From Vallitalea okinawensis (GTDB lineage: Bacteria; Bacillota; Clostridia; Lachnospirales; PQDH01), in assembly GCF_002964605.1 (NCBI RefSeq), contig NZ_PQDH01000002.1, positions 853,090-917,089 of the forward strand: 64,000 nt of DNA. Reading direction: 5' to 3'. A program made the position numbers and the translations under genes. Shown piece by piece: positions 62,739 to 64,000 of the stretch. Position 1 is the first letter of the stretch. Every line of letters starts with the position of its first letter. A model generated the notes under the pieces. The model had not been told where the DNA came from. It worked only from the letters and a program-made list of their open reading frames with translations, and made no database searches.

Positions 62739-63416
62739 ATGAAAAAATTTATTAAAGTTATTTTCATATTTTTATATATGCTTAGTTTCGTTAATATGCA
62801 TGTCCTATTAGAATGGAACGTCATTTTTCATCAAATTATAGGTTTTATATCTGAAGCCAATCAAGAAACTGGCTTAGTAGATGCTGGTGAAGATTATATG
62901 ATCCAAGATAAACCTATTTATCAAGAAGGAGAAGATTGGGTAGGTTCATATGGTGATATTAATATAATCTATGAAGCCGTCACACCAATAGTTGGTTTCT
63001 ATGTAGGTGGTCATGCTGCTGTTATTGAGGATGAGAATCAGTCCATTGAAACCACTGGACTTGATCCCCCTGGGCAGAATTTTGTGAAATATCGTGTAAA
63101 CAATTGGGCTAAAAGGCATGACTTCGTTATTGGTCTTCGCGTTGTTGGAGCAGACGAAGAAGATTATCATGAAGCCGTTGCTGGTGCCAAAACCACATTA
63201 GGGAAACCATATGATTATATCTTTTATTTAATCAATCAAAGCTTTTATTGTACTGAAGTTATTACAGCTGGTTGGGATCCTCTTGGTTATCATCTCAACT
63301 ATGACGGGGGTGCAGTAACTGTGCAAGACCTCATGGTAAGTCCCTTAACTTATGTCTCCTATATTCACTATACCGATAAAGATGGTAATAAGGTGGTATT
63401 CCATCTAAAAGAATAG
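62739..63416 (+). CDS. Permuted papain-like (YiiX/NlpC-P60 superfamily) cysteine hydrolase, secreted or membrane-anchored
   Basis: A 225-residue protein with a hydrophobic N-terminus (MKKFIKVIFIFLYMLSFVNM) acting as signal or anchor. The permuted papain fold is suggested by a histidine motif first (FYVGGHAAVIEDE, H92) and the cysteine later (INQSFYCTEVITAGWD, C171). GKPYDYIF lies just before, as in YiiX/YaeF-like enzymes. Likely an amidase or thioesterase at the cell surface; target unknown. ATG 62739 is 9 nt after AAAGG, better than the TTG and ATG just upstream. It is divergent from the TetR gene. Confidence 0.72.
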   Translation: MKKFIKVIFIFLYMLSFVNMHVLLEWNVIFHQIIGFISEANQETGLVDAGEDYMIQDKPIYQEGEDWVGSYGDINIIYEAVTPIVGFYVGGHAAVIEDENQSIETTGLDPPGQNFVKYRVNNWAKRHDFVIGLRVVGADEEDYHEAVAGAKTTLGKPYDYIFYLINQSFYCTEVITAGWDPLGYHLNYDGGAVTVQDLMVSPLTYVSYIHYTDKDGNKVVFHLKE

Positions 63417-63417
63417 A

Positions 63418-63474
63418 AAAAGCACTTGATCATGAGCTAATCAGTTTTGACTATACTCATGATTAAGTGCTTTA
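63418..63474. terminator. Bidirectional intrinsic terminator
   Basis: Arms AAGCACTTgATCATGAG and CTCATGATtAAGTGCTTT pair over 16-17 bp around a 17-nt loop. T-runs are suited to both directions. It separates the papain-like gene from the convergent esterase. Confidence 0.8.
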
Positions 63475-64000
63475 TTACTTAACTAAACCCTTTTCTTGTA
63501 ACCAATCTAAAACGTCCTTTATCTTTGCATCCCAGTATGTCCAATTATGATCTGCCCCTTCTTCTTCTGTATAAGTGATGTCATAACCTTCTTTTACCGC
63601 TATGTTCCTAAATACTACATTCATTGGATAAAGGAAATCGGCAGTACCACAACATTGATAAATAAATGGTTTTTCATCACTCCCTGCTACTTTTTTAAGT
63701 AAATGTATGGTATCATTTTCAGTCCCTGTTAACTTCTCTCCAAAAACCCATTTAAATTCTTTGGCAATTTGCAAATCTATATCAAATTGAACACTTTCTT
63801 CTTCTAATAAAGCTAAATGTAAAGCTCCTGATAGGGTGGCAAAAGCTGCGTATTTATCCGGACAACGTAGCCCCAGCTTAGCTGCACCATATCCTCCCAT
63901 GGATAATCCAGCAACAAAATTATTCTCTCTGCGTTCTGATAACGGAAAGAACTGTCGCATCTTTTGAGGTAATTCATCACTTATAAAACGCCAGTAATGA
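63475..64000 (-). CDS. Esterase (EstA/S-formylglutathione hydrolase-like), 3' part
   Basis: The frame runs off the right edge. Upstream of the internal ATG at 63960 it continues as HYWRFISDELPQK, so that ATG is not the start and the gene is truncated by the window. The visible 174 residues contain the nucleophile elbow GLSMGGYGA, YPMNV preceded by the aspartate in CCGTADFLYP, and the histidine in EEGADHNWTYWD. Together these make a complete alpha/beta-hydrolase triad. Preceding segments (FPLSERRENNF) match tributyrin-esterase-like proteins. The missing N-terminus may be about 90 residues. Confidence 0.85.
   Translation of the reverse strand, partial: HYWRFISDELPQKMRQFFPLSERRENNFVAGLSMGGYGAAKLGLRCPDKYAAFATLSGALHLALLEEESVQFDIDLQIAKEFKWVFGEKLTGTENDTIHLLKKVAGSDEKPFIYQCCGTADFLYPMNVVFRNIAVKEGYDITYTEEEGADHNWTYWDAKIKDVLDWLQEKGLVK

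Noticed and set aside
63475-63960. Esterase gene starting at the ATG at 63960
   Set aside because: The frame continues upstream with family-typical residues to the window edge, so this ATG is internal.
1-64000. CRISPR arrays, prophage or insertion sequences
   Set aside because: No regularly spaced direct repeats, transposase/integrase-like frames or paired terminal repeats were seen on either strand.

Overview
The window is AT-rich, compactly coded and almost certainly from a low-GC Clostridia chromosome. The signs are strong Shine-Dalgarno sites, frequent GTG/TTG starts, YesM/YesN-type two-component pairs, many AraC regulators, GPH and binding-protein sugar transporters, and selenocysteine machinery. 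A Lachnospirales/Vallitalea-like anaerobe is a reasonable guess, but no marker here fixes the genus. There is no CRISPR array, rRNA, phage or insertion sequence.

Layout. 1-761: the tail of an ABC-2 permease and a convergent DUF421 protein. 835-8557: a co-directional minus-strand block. Read 5' to 3' it holds an RNA-repair cassette (RlaP-like nucleotidyltransferase, HD phosphohydrolase, RtcB ligase), then tRNA-Sec, selD, selA and selB. SelD is itself a selenoprotein: UGA is codon 18, and two hairpins that could form a SECIS lie just downstream. 8740-11454: an EAL phosphodiesterase and a GH63-like glycosidase. 11620-19111: an AraC regulator and a carbohydrate ABC transporter behind a YesM/YesN-type sensor pair. 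19384-22681: a chemoreceptor and a seven-repeat YVTN propeller protein. 22941-26187: an operon of ECF sigma factor, membrane protein, ABC ATPase and ABC-2 permease.

26371-32999: a ribose-type ABC transporter with an atypical RpiB-family protein and a LacI regulator that has a palindrome at its own promoter. 33270-37794: an L,D-transpeptidase whose ribosome-binding site lies in a hairpin, an orphan RsmH paralogue, a CGGC protein and a membrane-anchored MutS-like ATPase. 38048-51334: a glycan-use island with two Gfo/Idh/MocA oxidoreductases, a TIM-barrel epimerase, a GHL6-like glycosidase, a cytoplasmic sulfatase, a GPH symporter, a beta-glucuronidase and three AraC regulators. It also contains a 24-codon remnant of a deleted sugar permease. 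51589-55832: a DEAD-box helicase with a structured leader, a dicarboxylate/amino-acid symporter, a DUF2161 nuclease-fold protein and a small unknown. 56215-61822: a complete oligopeptide (Opp) operon preceded by two similar palindromes. 61841-64000: a TetR regulator, a permuted-papain hydrolase and the 3' part of an esterase.

How it works together. Most of the window serves carbohydrate and peptide scavenging. Each transport operon starts with its binding protein, and in all three a stem-loop follows that gene before the membrane genes, which would allow binding protein to be made in excess. The most unusual part is the RNA-repair cassette running straight into tRNA-Sec and the selenocysteine genes. 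As read, that tRNA has two adjacent U-U mismatches in its acceptor stem.
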